Assembly (NCBI GenBank): GCA_013349735.1
Contig: DUZC01000020.1
Span: 1 to 14,348, forward strand
Origin: Rhodospirillaceae bacterium
Lineage (GTDB): Bacteria; Pseudomonadota; Alphaproteobacteria; Rhodospirillales; Magnetospirillaceae
Reading direction: 5' to 3'
DNA: 14,348 nucleotides
Shown here piece by piece: positions 6,022 to 13,662 of this stretch (the first letter of the stretch is position 1; the number at the start of each line of letters is the position of its first letter). Position numbers and translations under genes: made by a program. Under the pieces are notes generated by a model. It was not told the origin of the DNA. It ran no database searches and was given only the letters and a program-made list of their open reading frames with translations.

Positions 6022-6971
6022 GCTTTTCCAACCCCGGAATAAAGGCCTTTTAACCATTGGGATAGCGTGCCAATGATGCCAGCCCGAAACAGCAAAACAC
6101 AGAATACAAATATTCCGCCTTGGATGATGGTGACCCAGGCCCCCGCCTCGGCAAAATAATTCTCGATAGAAACCACCAGAAACGCCCCGACCGCGGGCCC
6201 CATCAGACTGCCGATTCCCCCGAGCAAGGTCATCAGAACCACCTCGCCGGAGCTATGCCAATGAACATCGGCAAGCGAGGCCAGCTGAAAAACCTGACAT
6301 TTCATCGATCCCGCCAATCCGGAAAAAGCCGCGGAAAGGACGAAGGCAAGCAATTTGAAGCGATTGACCGCATAGCCCAAAGAAATTGCCCGCTGCTCAT
6401 TGTCGCGGATTGCCTTCAGCACCTGTCCGAATGGCGACTGCACAACCCGGTTGAGAAACCATAACGAGGCGACAAAAACCAACAGGACGAAGTAGTACAG
6501 AGTCAAACTTTCGCCGAGATCAATAAAGCCAAACAATCGACCGCGCGGGACACCTTGAATACCATCCTCGCCATGGGTAAACGGGGCCTGAATTGCAACA
6601 AAATACATCATTTGCGCAAAAGCGAGCGTCACCATCGCAAAATAGATTCCGGTACGCCGGATCGCCAGCCAACCGGTCAAGAGTCCAAGAGCCGCTGCGG
6701 TTACCACCCCACCAAGGATGGCCCATTCAGGATTGACCCCCCAGACTTTTCCCATATGCGCCGTAACATAGGCGGCAAAGCCAAAAAACATCGCATGACC
6801 AAACGACAACAGACCTGAATAGCCCAAAAGCAGATTGAAGGCTGAGGCAAAAAGAGCAAAGCAAAGGCCTTTCATCAGAAATACCGGATAGACAAGAAAG
6901 GGGGCGACCAAGGCAAGCAGCAGCAACAAGAGCATTGCCAGTCTTTCCCTTTTCCCCCACAGGCCTCCCAT
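6018..6971 (-). CDS. livM: Branched-chain amino acid-type ABC transporter permease, LivM type
   Basis: Polytopic inner-membrane permease of the HAAT (Liv) ABC family, 317 residues. It has the LivM signature GYSGLLSFGHAMFFG near residue 50-65, hydrophobic helices over most of its length, and the cytoplasmic coupling loop around AIRDNEQRAISLGY that docks with the ATPase. It pairs with the LivH-type permease encoded just upstream. The start is ATG 6971, or GTG 6974 directly before it; AAGGAG lies at a suitable distance for either. The gap to livH is only 3 bases, and the stop overlaps the next gene start by ATGA. The symbol shows family only: the imported compound need not be leucine, since homologues linked to CoA ligases often carry aromatic or other carboxylates. 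Confidence 0.93.
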   Translation of the reverse strand: MGGLWGKRERLAMLLLLLLALVAPFLVYPVFLMKGLCFALFASAFNLLLGYSGLLSFGHAMFFGFAAYVTAHMGKVWGVNPEWAILGGVVTAAALGLLTGWLAIRRTGIYFAMVTLAFAQMMYFVAIQAPFTHGEDGIQGVPRGRLFGFIDLGESLTLYYFVLLVFVASLWFLNRVVQSPFGQVLKAIRDNEQRAISLGYAVNRFKLLAFVLSAAFSGLAGSMKCQVFQLASLADVHWHSSGEVVLMTLLGGIGSLMGPAVGAFLVVSIENYFAEAGAWVTIIQGGIFVFCVLLFRAGIIGTLSQWLKGLYSGVGKA

Positions 6972-6974
6972 CAC

Positions 6975-7856
6975 CTACCTCTCCTTGCCGAACAGACCGG
7001 CCGGCTTGACCAGCAGAAGCACGGCCATGACCAGAAAAATGATGGTGCTGGCTGCTTCGGGATAAAGCAGCTTGGTTAGGCCCTCCACTAAGCCCAGCGC
7101 AAAACTGGTAATAATCGCGCCCCCCATGGACCCCATGCCGCCAATCACCACCACTGCGAAGACCACGATAATCAAATTAGATCCCATCAAGGGATTCACT
7201 GAATAAATCGGCGCCGCCAAGACGCCGGCCAAAGCCGCCAGGGCGACGCCAAAACCAAAGGTCAGGGTAACCATCATCGGCACATTGATGCCAAAGGCCT
7301 GCACCAGAGCCCGATTTTCGGTGGCAGCCCGCAAATAGGATCCCAGTTTGGTCTTTTCCACCAGCAACCAGGTGCCCAGGCAGACCGAGGCCGAAACCAC
7401 GACAACCCAGCCCCGGTAAATGGGTAAATACATCACTCCCAGATTCCACCCTCCCTGCAGTTCCTTTGGTACGGGATAAGGCATGCCTGAAACGCCATAA
7501 AGCTGGCGGAACCCCCCTTCGATAACCAGCGCAAGACCAAAGGTCAGCAGCAAACCGTAAAGGTGATCCAGTTTGTAAAGTCTCGAGAGCAGGAAACGCT
7601 CAAGCAACATGCCAAACAGGCCAACCGCCAAGGGAGCCAACAGCAGAGCGCCCCAATAGCCGATCCCGAGATAGGTTAGCACCAGCCAGGCGGCAAAGGC
7701 GCCGGCCATATAAAGGGCACCATGGGTAAAGTTGATAATGTTCAGTAAGCCGAAGATCAGCGCCAGCCCCAGGCTCAACATGGCGTAAAAGGCGCCATTG
7801 ATCAGGCCCAGCAACAGTTGGCCCAACAGAGCCTGAAGCGGAACGCCGAAAATCAT
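6975..7856 (-). CDS. livH: Branched-chain amino acid-type ABC transporter permease, LivH type
   Basis: Inner-membrane permease of the Liv family, 293 residues from ATG 7856 (a GTG directly precedes it at 7859). The family signature GLLNIINFTHGALYMAG occurs at about residues 36-52, the coupling segment TENRALVQAFGIN at about 180-192, and the glycine-rich VVVIGGMGSMGGAI near 235-248. The C-terminus ends in LLVKPAGLFGKER, typical for LivH. It follows the binding-protein gene by 16 bases and is followed by livM after 3 bases. Together with livM it forms the transmembrane pore of the importer. Confidence 0.93.
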   Translation of the reverse strand: MIFGVPLQALLGQLLLGLINGAFYAMLSLGLALIFGLLNIINFTHGALYMAGAFAAWLVLTYLGIGYWGALLLAPLAVGLFGMLLERFLLSRLYKLDHLYGLLLTFGLALVIEGGFRQLYGVSGMPYPVPKELQGGWNLGVMYLPIYRGWVVVVSASVCLGTWLLVEKTKLGSYLRAATENRALVQAFGINVPMMVTLTFGFGVALAALAGVLAAPIYSVNPLMGSNLIIVVFAVVVIGGMGSMGGAIITSFALGLVEGLTKLLYPEAASTIIFLVMAVLLLVKPAGLFGKER

Positions 7857-7872
7857 CACCGGATCGCAGGCC

Positions 7873-9084
7873 TTATTTCTTTACCAGAGGGCAGGTGCTT
7901 TCGGATAAGGGCCGGAAGGCCTCGTCGCCGGGAATGGTTCGCAGAATTTTATAGTAATCCCAAGGCCCTTTTGACTCGGCCGGCGCCTTCACCTCGGCCA
8001 GATACATGTCATGGACCATTCTTCCATCCGCACGAATCTTGCCATTTTTGGCAAAGAAATCATTGATGGGAATTTCACGCATCTTATCGGCCACGCGGAT
8101 CCCTTCGGTCGTATTGGCCTGTTGTACCGCCTTCAGATAGTGACTGACCGAGGAATACACCCCAGCCTGAACCATCGTCGGCATCTTGCCATTCATGCGG
8201 GCGCCAAATCTTTTGGCAAAGGCCCGGGTTCCTTCGTCAAAGTCCCAATAGAATCCAGTTGTCAGCAACATGCCTTTTGCGGTCTCAAGGCCCAGGGAAT
8301 GAACATCTGTGATAAAGACCAATAAACCGGCGATGCTTTGACCATTCTTGGTAATGCCGAATTCGTTAGCCTGCTTAATGGCATTAATCGTGTCATTTCC
8401 GGCATTGGCCAGACCAATAATCTTCGCCCCTGAGGACTGAGCCTGCAGCAGGAAGGAGGAAAAATCAGAGCTTGGGAAGGGATGGCGCACACTGCCCAAA
8501 ACACTGCCCCCATTGGCCTTGACCACCCGTTCCGCTTGCGCTTGCAAATCATGCCCGAAGGCATAGTCGGCCGTCAGAAAAAACCAGCTGGTTCCCCCTT
8601 GCTTGATCACCGCCGTGGCCGTCCCACCGGCCGTGGCATAATTGTCATAAGTCCAATGAAACCCGGTGGCAGAACACCAGTCATTGGTCAAAGGCAGTGA
8701 TCCTGGGCCGGAATCCAGATCGACTTTGCCTTTTTCCTTAGCCACCTCGCGGACGGCCCGCGCCGCCGCGGTGGTCACCAGATCGGCGATGGCATCGACC
8801 TCTTCATTCTCGTACCATTTGCGGGCAATCGCCGAGGCAATGTCCGCCTTGCTCTGGTGATCGGCCGAAACCAATTCAACTGGCCAGCCATTGACTTTGC
8901 CGCCGAAGTCTTCAATGGCCATTTGCGCTGCCATCACACTGCCTTGTCCAGCCAGATCAGAATAAGGGCCAGACATGTCTGTTAGAACGCCGATTTTTAC
9001 TTTGTGATTAGCGATCTCAGCATGGACGGGCCCGAAGATGAGCACCGAAAGCACTGTGCCTAAAATCGTTTTCCTGATCATCAT
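7873..9084 (-). CDS. livK: Periplasmic substrate-binding protein of Liv-type ABC transporter
   Basis: Periplasmic type I binding protein (Peripla_BP_6), 403 residues. The signal peptide covers about residues 1-22: basic MMIRK, a hydrophobic core, then PVHA as cleavage site. The mature start KVKIGVLTDMSGPYSDLAG is the usual first strand of the family. Mid-sequence blocks FHWTYDNYATAGGTA and SWFFLTADYAFGHDL mark a subgroup common beside acyl-CoA synthetases in alphaproteobacteria, whose ligands are often aromatic or other carboxylates rather than leucine. The start has a strong AGGAGGA at 9091-9097 with a 6-base spacer, better than the neighbours and fitting high expression of a binding protein. 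It lies 27 bases after livF. Confidence 0.92.
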   Translation of the reverse strand: MMIRKTILGTVLSVLIFGPVHAEIANHKVKIGVLTDMSGPYSDLAGQGSVMAAQMAIEDFGGKVNGWPVELVSADHQSKADIASAIARKWYENEEVDAIADLVTTAAARAVREVAKEKGKVDLDSGPGSLPLTNDWCSATGFHWTYDNYATAGGTATAVIKQGGTSWFFLTADYAFGHDLQAQAERVVKANGGSVLGSVRHPFPSSDFSSFLLQAQSSGAKIIGLANAGNDTINAIKQANEFGITKNGQSIAGLLVFITDVHSLGLETAKGMLLTTGFYWDFDEGTRAFAKRFGARMNGKMPTMVQAGVYSSVSHYLKAVQQANTTEGIRVADKMREIPINDFFAKNGKIRADGRMVHDMYLAEVKAPAESKGPWDYYKILRTIPGDEAFRPLSESTCPLVKK

Positions 9085-9111
9085 TTCGTTTCCTCCTAAA
9101 GATTATTATTT

Positions 9112-9822
9112 TTAAACGCCAAGATAAGATCTTAACTTTTCAGCACTTACTGACAATTGGTCCTTCCTGATCATGTCAACAACCCGTCCATGTTCGACAA
9201 CATAATGCCGGTCAGCAAGACGCTGCGCAAAACGGAAGTTTTGTTCCACCAGCAGGACGGTAAAGCCGCGATCGCGCAGACCGGCAATAATTTCACCGAT
9301 TTGTTGGACGATGACCGGGGCCAGACCTTCGGTTGGCTCGTCAAGCAGTAAAAGCCGGGCGCCCGTCCGCAAAATCCTGGCGATCGCCAGCATCTGCTGT
9401 TCACCGCCGGACAATTTGGTGCCCTGGCTGCCCGCCCTCTCCTGCAAGCGCGGAAACAAGGACAAAATCTCTTGCAAGCTCAGCCCACCGGCCTGCACCA
9501 CAGGTGGCAGCAAAAGATTTTCAGCAACGTTAAGCGAAGAAAAGATACCTCTTTCCTCGGGGCAATAAGCCAGACCGAGCCGGGCGATCTGATGAGAGGC
9601 CATCTGGATCAATTGTTTGCCGGCAAAGAGAATCGAGCCACGGCGTTGCCCAACCATCCCCATGATGCATCGCAGGGTGGTGGTTTTGCCAACCCCATTA
9701 CGCCCCAGCAGTGTGACCACCTCGCCTTGGGGAATATCGAAGCTCAGACCGTGCAGGACGTGTGATTCGCCATAATGCGCATGGAGATCGTCAATCTTGA
9801 GTAAAACCGGGGCCTCAGTCAT
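9112..9822 (-). CDS. livF: ABC transporter ATP-binding protein, LivF type
   Basis: Cytoplasmic ATPase of the Liv-type importer, 236 residues, standard for LivF. Walker A is GRNGVGKT (40-47), the ABC signature LSGGEQQ (137-143), and Walker B LLLLDEP (157-163). The switch position is glutamine (LLVEQN, Q194) instead of histidine, and the Q-loop region reads YCPEERG; both are normal for LivF proteins and suggest an asymmetric dimer with LivG, which carries the histidine. ATG 9822 overlaps the end of livG by 8 bases, so translation is probably coupled. Confidence 0.94.
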   Translation of the reverse strand: MTEAPVLLKIDDLHAHYGESHVLHGLSFDIPQGEVVTLLGRNGVGKTTTLRCIMGMVGQRRGSILFAGKQLIQMASHQIARLGLAYCPEERGIFSSLNVAENLLLPPVVQAGGLSLQEILSLFPRLQERAGSQGTKLSGGEQQMLAIARILRTGARLLLLDEPTEGLAPVIVQQIGEIIAGLRDRGFTVLLVEQNFRFAQRLADRHYVVEHGRVVDMIRKDQLSVSAEKLRSYLGV

Positions 9823-10576
9823 CCGGCGACCCCATATAGGCTTCTACGACTTCCGGATTATTGGATACTTCCTGATAAGTCCCCTCGGCAAGGATCCTGC
9901 CCTGCTTCAACACAGATATCCTGTCGGACAGTTCGGCAACGACATTGAGATTGTGTTCAACCATCAAAATGGTTCGATTGGCAGAAATCCGGCGGATCAA
10001 GGCCGCAATCAGCAGGACATCTTCGCTGCTCATCCCCGCCATCGGTTCGTCCAGCAACAGCATCTCGGGGTCAAGGGCCAGAGTGGTTGCGATTTCAAGC
10101 GCCCGCTTACGGCCATAGGACAGTTCACCGGCCAGACGATGGACATCGCCGGTCATCCCCACCGATTGCAACAGATCCATCACCTGATCATTGAGCTGAT
10201 CCAAAATGCGATCGGAACGCCAAAAATGAAAATAGCCGCCCCGCCGCCGTTGCAAGGCGACACGGACATTCTCCAAAACCGAAAGATGGGAAAAAACGGC
10301 TGAAATCTGAAATGAGCGCACCATGCCCAACCGGGCGACAGCCGCCGGCTGGGCATGGGTAATATCGCGCTGGTTAAAAAAAATCCGGCCGCTGGTCGGC
10401 ACCAGAAATTTCGTCAAAAGGTTAAAGCAGGTGGTCTTGCCCGCGCCATTTGGCCCGATCAAGGCATGGATGCTGTGCCGCCTGACCCGCAAACTGACCC
10501 CGCTGACCGCAGTGAAGCCTTTAAACTCCTTGGTCAGATCGCGCGTCTCGACGATATAGTCGGCGGCAACAGCCAT
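9815..10576 (-). CDS. livG: ABC transporter ATP-binding protein, LivG type
   Basis: Cytoplasmic ATPase partner of LivF, 253 residues. Walker A is GPNGAGKT (41-48), the Q-loop glutamine is in VRSFQ (Q90), the signature is the LivG-type LSYGRKR (152-158), Walker B is MLLLDEP (172-178), and the switch histidine is H208 in MVEHN. The C-terminal GTYQEVSNNPEVVEAYMG is typical for LivG. It starts 18 bases after the acyl-CoA ligase stop and overlaps livF by 8 bases, so it belongs to one transcript with both. Confidence 0.94.
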   Translation of the reverse strand: MAVAADYIVETRDLTKEFKGFTAVSGVSLRVRRHSIHALIGPNGAGKTTCFNLLTKFLVPTSGRIFFNQRDITHAQPAAVARLGMVRSFQISAVFSHLSVLENVRVALQRRRGGYFHFWRSDRILDQLNDQVMDLLQSVGMTGDVHRLAGELSYGRKRALEIATTLALDPEMLLLDEPMAGMSSEDVLLIAALIRRISANRTILMVEHNLNVVAELSDRISVLKQGRILAEGTYQEVSNNPEVVEAYMGSPDD

Positions 10577-10594
10577 TGCCCATCCTTGCCCCGG

Positions 10595-12226
10595 TTAACT
10601 GTTTCCAGCGTCTCCGTCAGCCATCTTGCGCAGTTGGAATTTTTGAATCTTGCCGGTTGAAGTCTTGGGCAAGGGGCCAAAAATTACCGTACGCGGGGCC
10701 TTGAAATGGGCCATCCGCTCGCGGCAGAAGGCGATGATTTCCTTATCCGTGGCGCTGGCTCCTTCGCGCAAGGTGACGAAAGCGCAGGGTGTTTCTCCCC
10801 AACGCGGATCACTTTTGGCAACCACCGCCGCTTCCATGATCGCCGGATGGCAGTACAAAACTTCTTCGACTTCGATCGAGGAAATATTCTCACCACCCGA
10901 AATGATCACATCTTTGGAGCGGTCCCGCAGCTGAATATAGCCATCTGGATGCATCACACCCAAATCACCGCTGTGGAACCAACCCCCGGCAAACGCCTCT
11001 TCGCTGGCGGCAGGGTTTTTGAAATAGCCCTTCATCACCACATTACCGCGGAACATGATTTCGCCCATGGTCTGTCCGTCGGCAGGGACGATTTGCATGG
11101 TCGCCGGATCAATGACCTGAACGTCTTCCTCGACAGGATAAGGCACCCCCTGCCGGGCCCGCAAAGCGGCGCGCTCCGCCAATGGCAGCGGATCCCATTC
11201 TTCTTTCCAGGCACAGAGCGCTGCCGGTCCATAGGTCTCGGTCAGACCATAGACATGATCGATTTCAAAATGGCGCTCGGTCATCGCCGCAATTACTGCC
11301 GCTGGCGGTGCCGCCCCTGCGGTCATCACTTTAACCTTATGGGTAAAGGGCCGGACCTCTTCGGCTCTGGCGCCGATAATAAAGGTCAACACAGTGGGCG
11401 CCGCACAAAGGTGATTGGCGCCAAGATCAACAATCGCATCGTAAATGCCTTTCGCCGAAACCCGCCTGAGGCAAATATTGACGCCGACTGTGGCGGCCAT
11501 GGTCCAGGGGAAACACCAGCCATTACAATGGAACATCGGCAAAGTCCAAAGATAGCGCGGATGCAAACCCATGTTCCAGGACAGGGAATTGCAAAGAGCA
11601 TTCAAATAGGCACCGCGGTGATGGGTCACCACGCCTTTGGGATTTCCGGTGGTGCCCGACGTATAGCTGAGCGAAATCGCTTGCCATTCATCAGCCGGCG
11701 GCTTCCAGTCAAAATCCGGGTCGCCCATCGCCAGAAACCGTTCATATTCTGACCCGGGATCGACCCCTTCCTCATCAATCACGATCATGGGCGGCTTAGC
11801 CTTGGACAAAGCCACCGCTTGATCGGCCAGCGCCTTGAAATCGCCGGACACCAGCAAAATCTTAGCTTCGGCATGGTCAAGGATGAAGGCGATCGCCGCA
11901 GCATCTAACCGGGTGTTGATCGTGTTCAGCACCGCTCCGGCCATCGGCACGCCAAAATGGCACTCAAACATTGCGGGCATATTGGATGCGATGACCGAAA
12001 CGGTATCAAGCAGGCCAATGCCCCGTTTGGTAAGAGCCGAGGCAAGTCGCCGCGAGCGCTCATAGCTCTGAGCCCAAGTAAAGGTTACATCACCATGAAT
12101 AACAGAAAGATAATCTGGATAAACTCTTGCCGCCCTCTTTAACAAACTTATCGGGGTCAACGGAACATAGTTTGCATCATTTTTATCAAGCCCAAGCAAA
12201 TAAGGACTAACGCTTTTCCCAGACAT
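10595..12226 (-). CDS. Acyl-CoA ligase (AMP-binding, fatty-acid/DmdB-like)
   Basis: ANL-superfamily acyl-CoA synthetase of 543 residues that would convert a carboxylic acid, ATP and CoA to the acyl-CoA via an acyl-adenylate. Visible motifs are the P-loop YTSGTTGNPKG (188-198), YGLTET (326-331), GWFHSGDLG (415-423), the hinge region DRSKDVIISGGENIS, and the catalytic lysine in PKTSTGKIQK (K526). The EEWDPLP..ERA..RARQGV block resembles medium-chain and methylmercaptopropionate (DmdB) ligases, but I cannot fix the substrate. I chose ATG 12226 over the longer frame start 12262 because GGAGGA lies 5 bases upstream (12232-12237). It is the first gene of the operon, 18 bases before livG, linking uptake directly with CoA activation. 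Confidence 0.93.
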   Translation of the reverse strand: MSGKSVSPYLLGLDKNDANYVPLTPISLLKRAARVYPDYLSVIHGDVTFTWAQSYERSRRLASALTKRGIGLLDTVSVIASNMPAMFECHFGVPMAGAVLNTINTRLDAAAIAFILDHAEAKILLVSGDFKALADQAVALSKAKPPMIVIDEEGVDPGSEYERFLAMGDPDFDWKPPADEWQAISLSYTSGTTGNPKGVVTHHRGAYLNALCNSLSWNMGLHPRYLWTLPMFHCNGWCFPWTMAATVGVNICLRRVSAKGIYDAIVDLGANHLCAAPTVLTFIIGARAEEVRPFTHKVKVMTAGAAPPAAVIAAMTERHFEIDHVYGLTETYGPAALCAWKEEWDPLPLAERAALRARQGVPYPVEEDVQVIDPATMQIVPADGQTMGEIMFRGNVVMKGYFKNPAASEEAFAGGWFHSGDLGVMHPDGYIQLRDRSKDVIISGGENISSIEVEEVLYCHPAIMEAAVVAKSDPRWGETPCAFVTLREGASATDKEIIAFCRERMAHFKAPRTVIFGPLPKTSTGKIQKFQLRKMADGDAGNS

Positions 12227-12316
12227 ATCTTTCCTCCAGATATTAGACTCTCTTGAAGACAAACCGAACGCTTCTTGTATAGACTTCTATCCACACCCGC
12301 CTCTAATTTGACACGC

Positions 12317-12344
12317 ATTGTCTCTCTCAGGAAGACTCCGTCAA
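12317..12344 (-). promoter_or_regulatory. Candidate promoter of the acyl-CoA ligase/ABC operon
   Basis: On the minus strand, TTGACG (12344-12339, 5 of 6 to consensus) and GACAAT (12322-12317, 4 of 6) are 16 bases apart. This would give a leader of roughly 80 bases before ATG 12226. The -35 box overlaps one of two direct CGTCA/TGACG half-sites (12339-12343 and 12351-12355), the position expected for an activator or repressor contact. The gap 12227-12365 is the only sizeable one upstream of the operon. Confidence 0.4.
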
Positions 12345-12365
12345 GAAAAGCGTCATCAAATTCAA

Positions 12366-13373
12366 TTATTCGCCACCGAGTACCGCTTTGCGATATTCCC
12401 CGGGATTAACCCCCATCCATTTGCGAAAGGCGCGATGGAAGGCGCTGGCTTCGGCAAAACCAAGAGCCGAGGCAATATCCAAAACCGTCCCCTCGCTGCG
12501 GGTCAGCAAATCAATCGCCATATCGCGGCGCAAATGGTCCTTGATGACCTGATAAGACAAACCATCGGCTTCCAGGCGTCGCCTTAGCGTCGAACCGGAG
12601 CTGCCCATACGCGCGGCAATATCGTCGAAACTCGGCCAGTCTGCCGGGGCGAGTCCCAGCAGGATTTTCTGCAATTTCGCACCAATTCCTTGCCTGTCGC
12701 GATATTGCACCAAAAGATTGTCAGGTGCGATGCGCAAAAAGTCTTTCAGCGATTTGTCGGAACGTACCACCGGCAAAGAAAAATAACGGGCATCAAAGGT
12801 TAGGGCCGTGGCTGCTTGCCCAAAATAACATTTCTGACAAAACAACAGGCGATATTCATCGGCATGTAGCGGCTGTTCATAGCGGAAATCGGCTTTCAGC
12901 ACGGGAATGCGTCGGTTAACCAACCAGCAGGCCAGACGATGGAGAAAGGCCAGCATGGTTTCATGGGCAAACACCGCCGCCGGCCGATCAACGTCGCGCA
13001 GCAGCAGACGAACCGTGTTATCGCCATGTTGCAGTTCGGCTTTAAGGTCATCAAGACAGAGCGCAAAGAAGCGCAGTGCCTGGCTCATGGCTTTTTCGAG
13101 CGTTTTGCAATGGATCACACTGCGACAGAGCAAAGCAAAACTGCCGACCTTCATCCGCCGGCTATCCTGACCAAAAAATTCGTCGTCAAGTATTTGCGCG
13201 ACCAGACGCAACAGCATGGCATAGGAAGCGACCGAGACACGCGCATGGGGCATATTCAGGATCACGCTGGAAAGGCCACATTGCTCAAGCAATTCATCAG
13301 GTTCGAAGCCTTTGGCGGCGAAGCCTTGCACCAATCCCTCAACAAAACAGACGGAGACGGTCCCCTTTTCCAT
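12366..13373 (-). CDS. AraC-family regulator with N-terminal ligand-binding domain (Arabinose_bd type)
   Basis: Transcription regulator of 335 residues. The N-terminal two-thirds (about 20-220) match the domain found in OruR/ArgR-like AraC proteins, thought to sense a small molecule. The C-terminal AraC DNA-binding domain has two helix-turn-helix units: FDDIAARMGSSGSTLRRRL (249-267) and VLDIASALGFAEASAFHRAF (298-317), ending with WMGVNPGEYRK. It lies upstream of the ligase/ABC operon on the same strand, 139 bases away, and divergent from the dehydrogenase gene, so it is the obvious candidate regulator of both, responding to the imported acid or its CoA ester. ATG 13373 has no strong Shine-Dalgarno. 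Confidence 0.9.
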   Translation of the reverse strand: MEKGTVSVCFVEGLVQGFAAKGFEPDELLEQCGLSSVILNMPHARVSVASYAMLLRLVAQILDDEFFGQDSRRMKVGSFALLCRSVIHCKTLEKAMSQALRFFALCLDDLKAELQHGDNTVRLLLRDVDRPAAVFAHETMLAFLHRLACWLVNRRIPVLKADFRYEQPLHADEYRLLFCQKCYFGQAATALTFDARYFSLPVVRSDKSLKDFLRIAPDNLLVQYRDRQGIGAKLQKILLGLAPADWPSFDDIAARMGSSGSTLRRRLEADGLSYQVIKDHLRRDMAIDLLTRSEGTVLDIASALGFAEASAFHRAFRKWMGVNPGEYRKAVLGGE

Positions 13374-13662
13374 GCGGGATCAGCGTCCCCATGGATCGGC
13401 GGCCGGCACAAACCGACCAGGAACCAATGCAACGGCTAAATTTTCCGACACCACCACCTCGCAGATCAGGGTTTCCGCCAATGCCCGGGGTCGGCATCGA
13501 TAGTAACCCGATCCCCAAGGCAAGAGAAGAAGACCAATCGCCAATAGTGGCAATTTCTTTCACTAAATTTGAGCGTTAGGGCTATCGACCGGAAGGCAAG
13601 CCTAAGAGTAGCATCTGCGAAAATTGAATGACGGATTTCGTCACATTTCAGGGGATCGGCCA
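13374..13662. promoter_or_regulatory. Divergent intergenic region between AraC regulator and dehydrogenase
   Basis: This 289-base region separates two outward-facing genes and must hold both promoters. I see no convincing -35/-10 pair. It contains several dyads: ATGCC/GGCAT (13481-13485 and 13493-13497), GGGGTCGG (13487-13494) facing CCGATCCCC (13508-13516), the same nonamer inverted again as GGGGATCGG (13651-13659), and TGACG/CGTCA (13629-13643). Any of these could be operators; none is proven. No small ORF with a ribosome binding site is evident. Confidence 0.4.
13629..13643. promoter_or_regulatory. TGACG-N5-CGTCA palindrome before the dehydrogenase gene
   Basis: TGACG (13629-13633) and CGTCA (13639-13643) form a perfect 15-base dyad, 19 bases before the dehydrogenase start codon. 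The same pentamer appears twice as a direct repeat before the ligase operon. It is a candidate regulator site, possibly for the AraC protein encoded between them; five-base arms could also be chance. Confidence 0.35.

Noticed and set aside
10706..11752. A 348-codon open frame on the + strand opposite the acyl-CoA ligase
   Set aside because: It lies wholly antisense to a gene with all ANL motifs, its translation is rich in His, Arg and Gly without family resemblance, and no ribosome binding site supports it.
12279..12290. ATAGA-CT-TCTAT dyad before the acyl-CoA ligase
   Set aside because: Short A/T-rich palindrome downstream of the candidate promoter, likely by chance; no second copy seen.
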